From contig JABARQ010000017.1 of the NCBI GenBank assembly GCA_019186985.1, positions 1-64,000 on the forward strand: a stretch of 64,000 nucleotides of DNA. Reading direction: 5' to 3'. The DNA comes from Prosthecobacter sp. (GTDB lineage: Bacteria > Verrucomicrobiota > Verrucomicrobiia > Verrucomicrobiales > Verrucomicrobiaceae). Below, piece by piece: positions 47,618 through 59,273 of the stretch. Position numbers and translations under genes: made by a program. Under the pieces are notes generated by a model, which saw nothing but the letters and a program-made list of their open reading frames with translations, was not told the origin of the DNA and searched no databases. Each line of letters starts with the position of its first letter. Positions within the stretch are counted from its first letter, which is position 1.

Positions 47618-48139
47618 ATGAACTACGCACCCTGCTCCCGATACACCGCCGGCCGGCTATGGCTGCTGCTCCTCGGTATGCTCCTTGCACTGGCCGGAGC
47701 CGTGTTCACCTGGGTGCTCTGGACGGCCTGGCAACGTGCCGAGGAAACCCGTCGCTGGGCGCCCACTTCCTGCCGCATCGTCGTCTCAAAGGTCGCCATG
47801 GAAAGGCCGACGCCGAATTCCAACCCAGCCTACCGTGCGGACATCCGCTACGACTATGTCTTCAACGGCGTCCATCACACGGGCACACGGCTGAAGCGTG
47901 TGGACAGCCCCAGCCAGCACCAGGACGTGGTCATCCAAAGGCTCCAGCCCTGGCCGCCCGGAAGTGAGTCGACCTGCTTCGTCAATCCGGCCAGCCCGGG
48001 CATGGCGGTGCTGAAGCATGACACGCGGGCCGCCTTGTACTCGATCTGGTTTCCGCTGCTGTTTGTTGCCGGAGGGATGCGCATGGCCTGGGGGGCGCTG
48101 CGATCCTGCGGGCCCAAGGTTGCCGAACCGGTGAAATGA
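47618..48139 (+). CDS. DUF3592 membrane protein
   Basis: This 173-residue protein has two transmembrane segments (LWLLLLGMLLALAGAVFTWVLW near the N-terminus and AALYSIWFPLLFVAGGMRMAW near the C-terminus) flanking an extracytoplasmic beta-rich domain. The domain has TSCRIVVSKVAMER, YDYVFNGVHHTGTRL and CFVNPASPGMAVL, which is the DUF3592 pattern. Function is unknown. It is divergent from recJ and ahead of the SGNH hydrolase. Confidence 0.75.
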   Translation: MNYAPCSRYTAGRLWLLLLGMLLALAGAVFTWVLWTAWQRAEETRRWAPTSCRIVVSKVAMERPTPNSNPAYRADIRYDYVFNGVHHTGTRLKRVDSPSQHQDVVIQRLQPWPPGSESTCFVNPASPGMAVLKHDTRAALYSIWFPLLFVAGGMRMAWGALRSCGPKVAEPVK

Positions 48140-48166
48140 ACTAACTGACCTCCAATCTCCTGCATC

Positions 48167-48826
48167 ATGACGAACCTGCTTTGCTTTGGCGATTCCAACA
48201 CCTGGGGCTTTGATCCGACCTCGATCACCGAGATTTTTCCGCGTCGTCATCCCGCTCAGGTGCGGTGGACGGGCGTGCTGGCGGCCGAGCTGGGCGCCGG
48301 CTTCCGCGTGATCGAGGAAGGCCAGAACGGACGGACGACCGTGCATGACGATCCGTTGAACGTGGCCCGCAACGGCAGGGAATACCTGCCCGCCTGCCTG
48401 GAGAGCCACAAGCCTCTCGACATCGTGGTGATGATGCTCGGCACCAATGACCTGAAGAGCTATTACAACCTTCCCCCCGGGGAGATTGCCAACGGTGCGG
48501 GCATCCTGGCGCGCATGATCCTGGGCAGCACCGCCGGCCCGGGCAACCGTGCGCCGCGCCTCCTTCTGGTCTGTCCGCCCCAGGTGGGCGACCTCTCCCA
48601 TCTGCCCGACCTGCAGGCGAAGATCCCCGATGGGATTGCCCGCAGCAGGCAGTTTCCGCGTTATTACCAGGCGCTGGCCTCAGCCCTGGGCTGTGACTAC
48701 CTCGACAGCCAGAGCCTCATCATGACCAGTCCGGTGGATGGCATTCATCTGGAGGCCGACGCCCATGGCATCCTGGGCAGGGCGGTGGCCGCGAAGATCC
48801 GTGAGATGACCGCGCCTTCACCCTGA
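48167..48826 (+). CDS. SGNH/GDSL hydrolase, arylesterase-like
   Basis: This 219-residue esterase has block I CFGDSNTWG with the catalytic serine, the glycine in EGQNGRTT (block II), the asparagine in MMLGTNDLK (block III) and the D/H pair in DGIHLEADAHG (block V). There is no signal peptide, so it is probably cytoplasmic. Similar enzymes act on aryl esters or acetylated carbohydrates. It follows the DUF3592 gene by 27 bp. Confidence 0.88.
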   Translation: MTNLLCFGDSNTWGFDPTSITEIFPRRHPAQVRWTGVLAAELGAGFRVIEEGQNGRTTVHDDPLNVARNGREYLPACLESHKPLDIVVMMLGTNDLKSYYNLPPGEIANGAGILARMILGSTAGPGNRAPRLLLVCPPQVGDLSHLPDLQAKIPDGIARSRQFPRYYQALASALGCDYLDSQSLIMTSPVDGIHLEADAHGILGRAVAAKIREMTAPSP

Positions 48827-48837
48827 GGAGGGGCGCG

Positions 48838-49176
48838 TTATTTCTGACGCATGCGTTCGGCGATCTCGATGATGGCCAGGATGACCTCCATCGCGACCCG
48901 GGCGCTGATCATGTAGAGCAGGAAGGCCACGGGGCCGGTGACGAAGGTGAACAGGCCGTAGAAGACGCTGCCCTCGGTGAAGCCCTTGAACATCCAGCCC
49001 AGGGCGGCGAGCAGGGCGGCACCGAGGCTCAGGGCGTAAAGCAGGCGGATGAGATGCGGGGTGACGAAACGCTTGAAGGAGAAGTCCAGCAGCAGGTCCA
49101 TCAACGCCCGCAGCATGGCGCGCAGGCCGTCCCAGGAAGTGGGGGGCTTGGAGGGCAGTGGGTCCGGGGTGCTCAT
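48838..49176 (-). CDS. DUF4282 membrane protein
   Basis: This 112-residue protein has two transmembrane segments (LIRLLYALSLGAALLAALGWMF and FVTGPVAFLLYMISARVAMEVILAII) with the DUF4282 pattern FSFKRFVTPHLIRLLY. Its role is unknown. It starts 8 bp after the DUF4870 gene and is likely co-transcribed with it. A longer upstream frame exists but overlaps the neighbour and looks non-coding. Confidence 0.75.
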   Translation of the reverse strand: MSTPDPLPSKPPTSWDGLRAMLRALMDLLLDFSFKRFVTPHLIRLLYALSLGAALLAALGWMFKGFTEGSVFYGLFTFVTGPVAFLLYMISARVAMEVILAIIEIAERMRQK

Positions 49177-49184
49177 GAGCCGGG

Positions 49185-49589
49185 TTACTTGATCAGGCGC
49201 AGGCTGAAGGGATAACGGTAGGCCACGCCGTCGCTGGCCTTGATGGCGCCCAGGATCATCAGGACGATGGCGGCGATGCCGATGGCGATGGCGATCAGGA
49301 TGGGTAGGATCAGCCAGAAGGTCAGCATGCAGAGGAAGACGGCGATGCTGACCGTGATCTGGAAGTTGAGCACCTCGCGTCCCTGGTCCTTGAGGAAGGG
49401 CATGTCGTCCTTCTTGATCAGCCAGAGCACCAGCGGCGCCACGATGTTGAGGACGGGCACGTTCGGCATCAGGCAGCCCGCGAAGGGCAGCAGGTGGCAG
49501 ATGAGGGCCATCATGCGTTCGTCTTTTGAAGGACCGGCCTGACCGCCCTGCGGTGAGCCGCCGTCTTGAGGAGGAGGTGCGCTTTCCAT
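49185..49589 (-). CDS. DUF4870 (Tic20-like) membrane protein
   Basis: This 134-residue protein has a proline/glycine-rich N-terminus. The DUF4870 core follows: ERMMALICHLLPFAG, IVAPLVLWLIKKDDMPFLKDQGREVLNFQ and two further membrane helices. The family is distantly related to Tic20; the function in bacteria is unknown. It precedes the DUF4282 gene in the same orientation. Confidence 0.82.
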   Translation of the reverse strand: MESAPPPQDGGSPQGGQAGPSKDERMMALICHLLPFAGCLMPNVPVLNIVAPLVLWLIKKDDMPFLKDQGREVLNFQITVSIAVFLCMLTFWLILPILIAIAIGIAAIVLMILGAIKASDGVAYRYPFSLRLIK

Positions 49590-49658
49590 GACGGAAACAA
49601 GCTGTCGCACAGCCCGCGCCCTTGGCAACCCGGGAATCTCGGGATGGTGAATCCATCC

Positions 49659-51017
49659 CTAGGCTTGTGGCAGCTGCCTCAGAACGGACTCAAGATTGTC
49701 GACGGGGTGGAAGACGCGTTGCCTGCCCTCAATCCGGGAGGTTAGCACGCCCCTTTTCTCGAGTGCGAGCAGGTCCGAGCGGGCTGTCATCGCAGAGATG
49801 CCGTGACTGCGCTGATGGCTGTCGAAGGTGTAATGTCCGTTCGTGGAGTTTTCGAGCGCATGTGAGAGCAGCGCCCTCTGACGGTGGTTCAGCCAGGCCG
49901 TCTGACGCAGGTTCTCCTGCTGGATCCGGACTTCGGAAGACTTTCTTGCCAGATAGTCGTGCAGATTCTGAATCGACTCCTCAATGCAGCGCATTTGATG
50001 GATGATGAAGTAGTTCAGGTCGTTGTCGTCGGATTCGGTGAGAAGGAATGCACGGTAATAATCCTCAGGAGATCGCAGAAGCGACTGGGAGATCGAAATG
50101 AACTCGAACAGCCAAAAGCCGCCTCGAAGCATGGCCCAGTAAAACAAGGCGCGTGCCGTCCGCCCGTTCCCATCGACAAATGGATGATCGTAAGCCAGCC
50201 AGAAATGAAGGATGACGGCCCTGATGACGGGGTGCAGGTAACCCTGGAGCTGCTGGCTGTTGGCGAAGTCGCACATCGCCGCAAGCCGCTCCTGAAGCTG
50301 TGTGGCGGCGGGCGGAACATGGAAGACATTGTCCTCGTCATCGCCAACCTCAATGTGCTCGTCACTCCGGCGCAGGCGGCCTGCGGCATCAGGCTTGTCG
50401 AGTGCGTCACGCGAGATCATGGCATGGATCTCCAGCACCAGCTCCGGTGTCAGCGGCCTGTCCTTGATCTTCTGCAGGTGCTGCATCGTGATGTAATTGT
50501 TCACGATCATCCGCTCGCCCTTGTCCCTTGGCCTGCGACCGCTGCGGAGAAGGTCGCGGGCCTTCTCCCGGGTGACAGCGGCCCCTTCCAGCAGACTGGA
50601 AGTGACGGCCTCCTCCATCAACGTGGTGATCTTGTAGCGGGTCTGGATGGATGAGTTCCCGGCCGATTTCGAGACATGATCCGGCATGGCAATGTTGCCC
50701 GCGCATCGTTGATCAATGTGATGCAGCGCCTCGAACATTTCGGGAGCCAGCGAGAAGCTGAATTCCGTTCCTTTTTTGTCTTTCAACGGCACGGGCTGCC
50801 TGGCCGACTGACGCGCGGTTTTGGCAAGCAACCACCACTCTTCTCGACTCATGTTTGCGGGGGCTGGGTGTGCCTGAACATCATCCCAATGCAGATAGGG
50901 ACCACGCTGTGTGGCGGACAGGTTTTCCTGGGTAAACAGTTCCTTCCATCGTTGGGCATTCCCCAAGGCGATGATCAACAGGGACTGATAAGATGGCGGT
51001 GGTTCTGGAACACGCAT
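49659..51017 (-). CDS. Fic family protein, self-inhibited (class II), with C-terminal winged helix
   Basis: This 452-residue protein has the Fic core HPFVDGNGRTAR beginning at H278, so AMP or another nucleotide monophosphate transfer is expected. An N-terminal inhibitory helix carries TSSLLEG with E144, the class II self-blocking motif. The last 60 residues form a winged-helix (SHGISAMTARSDLLALEKRGVL), so it may also bind DNA. No separate antitoxin is adjacent. A perfect 16-bp inverted repeat begins 5 bp upstream of the start codon, compatible with autoregulation. Confidence 0.88.
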   Translation of the reverse strand: MRVPEPPPSYQSLLIIALGNAQRWKELFTQENLSATQRGPYLHWDDVQAHPAPANMSREEWWLLAKTARQSARQPVPLKDKKGTEFSFSLAPEMFEALHHIDQRCAGNIAMPDHVSKSAGNSSIQTRYKITTLMEEAVTSSLLEGAAVTREKARDLLRSGRRPRDKGERMIVNNYITMQHLQKIKDRPLTPELVLEIHAMISRDALDKPDAAGRLRRSDEHIEVGDDEDNVFHVPPAATQLQERLAAMCDFANSQQLQGYLHPVIRAVILHFWLAYDHPFVDGNGRTARALFYWAMLRGGFWLFEFISISQSLLRSPEDYYRAFLLTESDDNDLNYFIIHQMRCIEESIQNLHDYLARKSSEVRIQQENLRQTAWLNHRQRALLSHALENSTNGHYTFDSHQRSHGISAMTARSDLLALEKRGVLTSRIEGRQRVFHPVDNLESVLRQLPQA

Positions 51018-51022
51018 GCAGC

Positions 51023-51059
51023 AAAAACCCTCTAATTAGAGTATAATTAGAGGGTTTTT
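51023..51059. promoter_or_regulatory. Perfect 16-bp inverted repeat at the fic 5' end
   Basis: The arms AAAAACCCTCTAATTA (51023-51038) and TAATTAGAGGGTTTTT (51044-51059) are exact reverse complements around GAGTA. The element contains TATACT on the minus strand, a possible -10 for fic, and TATAAT on the plus strand. It is 5 bp from the fic start and about 50 bp after the acnA stop. It could be a fic operator, or an acnA terminator with a T-run, or both. Confidence 0.6.
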
Positions 51060-51111
51060 AGAGGGGTGGCAACTGCTCAGGCAGTCAAAAGACTGTTCAA
51101 AAAAGCACCTT

Positions 51112-53796
<2,685 letters not shown>

Positions 53797-54140
53797 TGAG
53801 TTTGGGGGAGTCAGGAAGTCGTCAGCGCGCGGTCAGGGGGTCGAGCCGGGGGCAGGACAGAGCCGCGTGCCGTGCGGGGCCGGAGAAATAGCGAGAGGAG
53901 CAGTTTTGACACCCATTTTTTTAGCTTCGTGGCGGTCAGGGTGAAAATCGCGAAGCCATCGGGGAGGGGGATCTGGGCGGTGCGGAGGATGGGCGACAGG
54001 CTTTCGGAACGGGCTGAAAGCCCTTGAACTGGACCCAGGGGAACGGGCCGAGTGGTCTGATTTCTGCGATTCGATGCTAAGTCGGGGTTGATGATTAGTT
54101 AAAATTTGATAAATTTTACGAAATTCCATAAAGCAAGACC
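53797..54140. promoter_or_regulatory. Divergent region between acnA and the exopolysaccharide operon, with AT-rich promoter
   Basis: The gap holds a GGGCTGAAAGCCC hairpin (about 54011-54023). An AT-rich stretch at 54088-54117 lies near the operon start: TTGATG, 16-bp spacer and TAAATT could be a sigma-70-like promoter. It overlaps a perfect dyad, AAAATTT-GAT-AAATTTT (54101-54117). No gene is convincing here. Confidence 0.4.
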
Positions 54141-55112
54141 TTGCCACGCCCTCTCCAGCAGCTTCGGCAGTCCGCCAAATCGGCGGTCCTGGTGGCTTGT
54201 GGTCTGACGAGGCTGGCCAGGCGTCGGATGAAGGGTGCTGCGGTGCTGACCTTTCATGGGCTTTGCCAGGACGGGCAGGCGAGCGGGGTTCTGGATGCCA
54301 GCCTGCATCTTCCGGTTTCGGTTTTCCATGCCGTTTGTCGACATCTGAAGGCTTCCTATCAGGTGATGCCTCTGCTTGAGATGACGCAGGCCGTCCTGGC
54401 CGGGCGCTCCCTGCCATCCCGGGCGGTGGCGATCAGCTTTGACGACGGCCTGGCTTCCAACTACCACCTGGGCTTTCCGGTGCTGCGTGAGCTTGGGTTG
54501 CCTGCGACCATTTTTCTGGCCACGGGTTTCCTGGATGGCACGCATCCCCTCTGGTTTCAGGAGGTGGATCGTGCCATGAAGGCCAGGGGCAGCAGCGCAG
54601 CGGAGCTGGCCACGCGCCTTGCGCATCTGAAAACCCTTCCGGATGCCCTGATGCGGGGCGAGGTCAGGAAGCTCGTGGAAGGCTGTGCGCAGGCGGAGTC
54701 GGAGGTCGCCCGGCCGATGAGCTGGGAACAGGCGCGTGAGATGCAGGCGGGCGGGCTGGTTGCGTTTGGCGGCCACACGCACACGCATCCGGTCCTGTCC
54801 CGATGCACACCGGCGCAGCAGGCTGAAGAAATCCGCGTCTGCCGTGATCGCATGACCGAGGAGCTCGGAACGTCTCCATGCTTGTTTGCCTACACGAATG
54901 GAGGCCCGGGTGACTTCACCTCGGAGACCCAGGAACTGCTGGCCGCCCATGGATTTCAGGCGGCTTTCACGATGATGCCAGCCCGGCTGGGCGCCGGTTT
55001 GCCGTCCCATGCCCTGCCGCGTTATGGCAACCCCACGTCCGTGCTTGAGGCGGAGGCCACGGCCTCGGGAGCCTTCGAGCTGGTGAAGCAGTGGAGAGGA
55101 GGTGGCCGATGA
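54141..55112 (+). CDS. Polysaccharide deacetylase (NodB domain)
   Basis: This protein of about 323 residues has a NodB homology domain of carbohydrate esterase family 4. VLTFHG starts the barrel, ISFDDGLASN supplies the catalytic and metal-binding aspartates, and FGGHTHTHPVLS the two metal-binding histidines. LFAYTNGGPGDF fits a later motif. The enzyme removes N-acetyl groups from a polymer or lipid-linked intermediate. The start is uncertain: TTG at 54141 or ATG at 54228. It is the first gene of a six-gene operon and overlaps the next gene by 4 bp. Confidence 0.85.
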   Translation: MPRPLQQLRQSAKSAVLVACGLTRLARRRMKGAAVLTFHGLCQDGQASGVLDASLHLPVSVFHAVCRHLKASYQVMPLLEMTQAVLAGRSLPSRAVAISFDDGLASNYHLGFPVLRELGLPATIFLATGFLDGTHPLWFQEVDRAMKARGSSAAELATRLAHLKTLPDALMRGEVRKLVEGCAQAESEVARPMSWEQAREMQAGGLVAFGGHTHTHPVLSRCTPAQQAEEIRVCRDRMTEELGTSPCLFAYTNGGPGDFTSETQELLAAHGFQAAFTMMPARLGAGLPSHALPRYGNPTSVLEAEATASGAFELVKQWRGGGR

Positions 55113-56410
55113 GCCTAGTGCGCATTCGATGCAACGTTTTGCCGGAGATGTCCGCCTTTTTGTGGCGGGGTCTTTTTCATGTTGTGCAATCGGCGAAGTC
55201 GGAGGCCTCCTGCGGCCCTGTGGCGGTGGATTCTCCTCAGTCAGGCAGCCGGTCCGAGCCGGCGCTGGCAGGTGTGTCGCGCCGGTTCAGCGTGGTGCAT
55301 TTCATCGCCGCCCCGGGCGGGGGTGGTGCGGAGGCCATGATGCGGAACCTGGTGCGGGCCATGGATCCCGGGCGCTGGAGGAACGTGGTGATCGTCATGG
55401 ACGGCCGTCCCTGGCCCCGTGAGATGGAGGAACTCCGGGCCATGGGGGCCGAGGTGCATGATCTGGAGGCGACGGCCTTCCTGCGTGCCGGCACCCTGGT
55501 GAAGCTGGTGCGCCTGCTGCGTGAAGTGCGTCCGGACGTGTTGCAGACCTGGATGCATCATGCCGACTTTGTGGGTGGATGGTGTGCGCGCCTGGCCGGC
55601 GTGCGCCGGGTGGTCTGGGGCATCCACTGCCGGGAGATTCATGCCAGTCCAGGTGAGTCCGCAGCCCGGATCCGCTGGTTCCGGCGGCTGCTCGGGGCGA
55701 GTTCCCGGGTGCTGCCTTCCCGTGTCATCTCCTGCTCGGCCGCCGCGATCCGGGACCATGCCGCCATGGGCTATTCTGAAGGGCGCATGACCTGGGTGCC
55801 GAACGGCATCGACACCTCGGTTTTCAAGCCGGACGCCGCCGCCCGTGTCCGGGTGCGTCAGGAACTGCGTGTTCCTGAATCCGCGCCGCTGGTCGGCTTC
55901 GTCGGGCGCTTCCATGAGATGAAGGACCTGTCGACCTGGCTGCGCGCGGCGGCGGTCTTGCAGTCACGCCGGCCGGAGACGCACTTTTTGTTGTGTGGTG
56001 GGCATGAGCCTGGTCTGGGCGACTGCGCCCGCGCGGCGCTCTCGGTGATGCCGTTCCGGCAGCAGGTGCATTTCGCTCCCTTCCGGGCGGATCCGCAGGC
56101 GGTGTATCCGGCGCTGGACGTGTTCTCGCTTTCCTCGCGCACCGAGGCCTGTCCGATGACCCTGATGGAGGCGCTTGCCTGCGGCGTGCCCTGCGTGACG
56201 ACCGACGTGGGCGACTGTGCGCGGCTGCTCGGGGATTCCGGGCGTGTCGTGCCGGTGCATGATGCGGAGGCGCTTGCCCGGGCCTGGGAGGAACTGCTTG
56301 ACCATCGTCCGGATGCGGCGGTGCTGCGGCGTGACGCCGTCGGGCGTTTTGACATCCGGGCGGCGGCGCGTGGTTATGAAAATGTCTACCGGGAGGTGCT
56401 GTCGGCATGA
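55109..56410 (+). CDS. Glycosyltransferase family 4 protein
   Basis: This 433-residue GT-B enzyme has VVHFIAAPGGGGAEAMMRNLV at the start of its acceptor lobe. The donor lobe has WVPNGIDTSVFKPDA, LVGFVGRFHEMKDLSTWLRAA and SLSSRTEACPMTLMEALACGVPCVTTD, with the E-x7-E type motif for the nucleotide sugar. The first 60 residues are variable. It probably adds a sugar to the lipid-linked repeat unit. ATGA overlaps join it to the genes on both sides. Confidence 0.88.
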   Translation: MSLVRIRCNVLPEMSAFLWRGLFHVVQSAKSEASCGPVAVDSPQSGSRSEPALAGVSRRFSVVHFIAAPGGGGAEAMMRNLVRAMDPGRWRNVVIVMDGRPWPREMEELRAMGAEVHDLEATAFLRAGTLVKLVRLLREVRPDVLQTWMHHADFVGGWCARLAGVRRVVWGIHCREIHASPGESAARIRWFRRLLGASSRVLPSRVISCSAAAIRDHAAMGYSEGRMTWVPNGIDTSVFKPDAAARVRVRQELRVPESAPLVGFVGRFHEMKDLSTWLRAAAVLQSRRPETHFLLCGGHEPGLGDCARAALSVMPFRQQVHFAPFRADPQAVYPALDVFSLSSRTEACPMTLMEALACGVPCVTTDVGDCARLLGDSGRVVPVHDAEALARAWEELLDHRPDAAVLRRDAVGRFDIRAAARGYENVYREVLSA

Positions 56411-58140
56411 GGCTGCTGACCGCCATGCTGCTGTTCACGGCCGCCCCGCTGCCTGCGGAGGTGAAGATCGCCCGTGTCGGCTCGATGATCCGGGTCATGC
56501 GTGCGCAGGAGGTTGTGGACAACGGGGCCGCGCTGGAGGCGGCGCGTGGTGAGCGCGAGTCGCTGCAGGTCGTGCTGATCGGGAGGCCGGAGGAGGTTCG
56601 AGGCATCCGGCTGGAGGTGGGTGACCTGCATGGCGCCGACGGGGAGTTCATCCCGGCTCCGCAGGTCTTTCGCGAGCATTACGTCAAGGTGAGCAGGTCC
56701 ACGCCGATGTCGCCGCTGCCGCCGGGGGATTATCCGGACGCCCTGGTGCCGCAGGACTTCGCCTGGCAGCCGCTGCCTGCGGTGAAGCAGGTGAACCAGC
56801 CGTGGTGGATTGACGTGCATGTGCCCTACGGGGTCAGGCCGGGGATGTATTCCGCGGAGATCATCGCCCGTGATGCGATGGGTGCCGAGATGGCGCGCAC
56901 GAAGCTCATGCTGCGGGTTTCGGACTTTGACCTGCCCGTGGTGCCGAGGCTGCGCACCTCGATCATGACGGTGTGGCGTCGTGTGGCGGAGGTGCATGGG
57001 TTTGACCGCCAGAAGGAGCCGCCTTCGCCGGCCCTGGCGGCGTTGCTGAACCAATACTACGATCTCTTCGCCGAGCATCGGCTGAGCTGCGACCAGACGT
57101 ATCCGACGTATCCGGACGGAGGCACCGGCAGGCTGGACCTGAAGCAGCTTGAGTCGGGCATGAGGAGGCAGGTGCTGCATCGTCACGCCAGCACCCTGGG
57201 CCTGCCGATCTGGCAGGAGTGGCCGTTTCCGGACCCCCTGGGCAAGGACAGGGCTGCGGCGATGAAATACTGCGCCACATGGATGAAGACGCTTCACTCG
57301 CTCAAGGCCGGGCAGCGTGGCTACATCATCATGGGAGACCTTGACGAGCCGAACAGCCATGCCGCCTACGGACTGGTGAGGCGCTGGGGTGACTTCTTCA
57401 ACGAGGCCGAGGCCACTCATGGCGTGCGCCTGCCGCTGCTGGTGACCGAGCAGCCCACGCCGGATTCCTGGTGGTGGGGGAGCCTGGATGGGTTTGTCGA
57501 CATCTGGGTGCCGCATTTCAGCAGTGTCTGGCAGGACATGGAGGGCGCGAAGGGGCGTCGCGACATCGCACGCCGTATCAAGGCGGGGGATGAGGTCTGG
57601 TGCTATGCGGCGCTGGTGCAGATGCCGCAGGAGTGGCTGGATTCCCATGATGGGCCAGAGCAGCTCGCCGCCTCCAATCCACCGGTCTGGTGCCTGGACT
57701 ACCCGGCGATGAACCATCGTGTTCCGGCCTGGGTGATGCCGCGTCATGGCATCAGCGGCCTGACCTACTGGGACACGCTTTATGCCAGCAAGGGCGTGGA
57801 TGTCTGGAAGAACGCGGGCAGCTTCCAGCATCCGGATGGCAGCGTTCATAACGGCGACGGCAGCTTCATCTACCCGGCCACGAAGAAGCGTCATGGCCGC
57901 GACATGCCGGTGGCGAGCATCCGGCTGAAGTGGCTGCGGGACATGTGCGATGATTATGACTACCTCATGCTGGCCCGTGACCTGGGGCTGGAGAAGGCGG
58001 CGATGCAGCAGGCGGAGTCGTTTGCCCGCGGGTTTGGCGACTGGGAGGATGATGTGGCCAAGCTGCTGAACGCACGCAGGGCCGTGGCGGCGTTGATCGT
58101 GCAGACCCAGGCCCTGCAGGCGAAGGGAGGTGCGAAATGA
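56407..58140 (+). CDS. Secreted DUF4091 (GH123-like) protein
   Basis: This 577-residue protein has a signal peptide (RLLTAMLLFTAAPLPAE). An N-terminal beta domain (about 30-190) precedes a TIM-barrel. IIMGDLDEPNSHAAYG carries the D-E pair expected of the GH123 acid/base region. The C-terminus has the DUF4091 block GISGLTYWDTLYASKGVDVW and later LKWLRDMCDDYDYLMLAR. A periplasmic glycosidase that trims the nascent polysaccharide is a reasonable guess. It overlaps both neighbours by ATGA junctions. Confidence 0.75.
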   Translation: MRLLTAMLLFTAAPLPAEVKIARVGSMIRVMRAQEVVDNGAALEAARGERESLQVVLIGRPEEVRGIRLEVGDLHGADGEFIPAPQVFREHYVKVSRSTPMSPLPPGDYPDALVPQDFAWQPLPAVKQVNQPWWIDVHVPYGVRPGMYSAEIIARDAMGAEMARTKLMLRVSDFDLPVVPRLRTSIMTVWRRVAEVHGFDRQKEPPSPALAALLNQYYDLFAEHRLSCDQTYPTYPDGGTGRLDLKQLESGMRRQVLHRHASTLGLPIWQEWPFPDPLGKDRAAAMKYCATWMKTLHSLKAGQRGYIIMGDLDEPNSHAAYGLVRRWGDFFNEAEATHGVRLPLLVTEQPTPDSWWWGSLDGFVDIWVPHFSSVWQDMEGAKGRRDIARRIKAGDEVWCYAALVQMPQEWLDSHDGPEQLAASNPPVWCLDYPAMNHRVPAWVMPRHGISGLTYWDTLYASKGVDVWKNAGSFQHPDGSVHNGDGSFIYPATKKRHGRDMPVASIRLKWLRDMCDDYDYLMLARDLGLEKAAMQQAESFARGFGDWEDDVAKLLNARRAVAALIVQTQALQAKGGAK

Positions 58141-59273
58141 CCCTGGAGATCATCACCAGCGAGGCCGGTTTCATCGCCCTGGAACCTGTGTGGGACAAAC
58201 TGCTCAACGAGTCGGCCACGCACAGCCCCTTCCAGCTATGGGATTATGTGCGGCTCTGGTGGGAGACGTTCCGGGCGGAGTACCAGCTTTGCATCGGGGT
58301 CGTCCGTGACAAGGCCTCGCAGGTGGTGGGCATCGCGCCCTTTGTCATCGGCGCGGACCGCGGGGAGTCGCGTCAGCGTCTGAGGCATCTGGGATTCATG
58401 AACGGCCTGGGTGAGGTGCAGGGCGAGCGGATGGACGTGCTGGTCCAGGCCGGACGAGAGGCGGAGGTCACGCCGCTGCTGGCCGGCGTTGTTTCGAAAT
58501 CCAGCGCCTCCTGGGATGTCGTGCGGCTGAACAAGGTGCCCGAGGAGTCGCCCAATCATGAGCTGCTGCTTGCCGAGATGCGTCGCTGCGGCCTGGCCGC
58601 CGGGGTTCTCAACCAGTCCGCCTGCCGCTGCTTTGACCTGCCGGAGAGCTGGGAGGCCTTTGAGAAGAGCAAGTCGGGCAACTTCAGGCGCAACATCCGC
58701 CGCTACTGGGGGCATCTGTTTGAAAGGCATGAATCCCGGGTGGTGATGGACATGCAGCCGGAGGAGGCTGCCAGGGAGTTCTTCCGCCTTCATGCCATGC
58801 ACTGGCCCGACGGCGTCAGCTCCTTCCTGCGACCGCAGGCGATGAAAGTTCATGAAGCCCTGCTTCGCCTCTGGATGCCGAAGGGGCGGGTGCTCATGCC
58901 CTTCATCCTGGTTGAGGGCCGTGCGAGCGGGTCGGTCTACGCCTTCTGTCACCAGGGGGAGATGTTCATCTACCAGCTCGGCTGGGACAAGGCCTACGCT
59001 TCGATCAGCATGGGCAACCTCGCCGTTCGAGCCTGCGTGCAGGAGGCGATCCAGCGCGGCCTGAAAATGGCGGACTTCCTGCCCGGCGAGTACCGCTACA
59101 AGCGCGAATGGAGCTCGCGTGTGCGCGAGGTCTCCGACCTGGAGTGCTTCCACCGCCTGCATCCACGCTCCCTGCTGTTCCTGGCCCTGCGCGCCATGAA
59201 GCGCCGCCTTGCCCGTGCTGAACCCGAACCTGCGGCGGCCGCCGCCCTGAAGCCCGAGGAGAACGAAGAATGA
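58137..59273 (+). CDS. FemAB/CelD-like GNAT acyltransferase
   Basis: This 378-residue protein has a duplicated GNAT fold of the BcsL/CelD/FemAB type. An N-terminal half (WDKLLNESATHSPFQLWDYVRLWWE) precedes RNIRRYWG and the C-terminal half with ASGSVYAFCHQGEMFIYQLGWDKAY and MADFLPGEYRYKREWSS. Such proteins in exopolysaccharide loci transfer acyl or aminoacyl groups to the polymer precursor. The acyl donor is unknown. A short alanine-rich tail ends the protein. It is coupled to both neighbours by 4-bp overlaps. Confidence 0.8.
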   Translation: MTLEIITSEAGFIALEPVWDKLLNESATHSPFQLWDYVRLWWETFRAEYQLCIGVVRDKASQVVGIAPFVIGADRGESRQRLRHLGFMNGLGEVQGERMDVLVQAGREAEVTPLLAGVVSKSSASWDVVRLNKVPEESPNHELLLAEMRRCGLAAGVLNQSACRCFDLPESWEAFEKSKSGNFRRNIRRYWGHLFERHESRVVMDMQPEEAAREFFRLHAMHWPDGVSSFLRPQAMKVHEALLRLWMPKGRVLMPFILVEGRASGSVYAFCHQGEMFIYQLGWDKAYASISMGNLAVRACVQEAIQRGLKMADFLPGEYRYKREWSSRVREVSDLECFHRLHPRSLLFLALRAMKRRLARAEPEPAAAAALKPEENEE

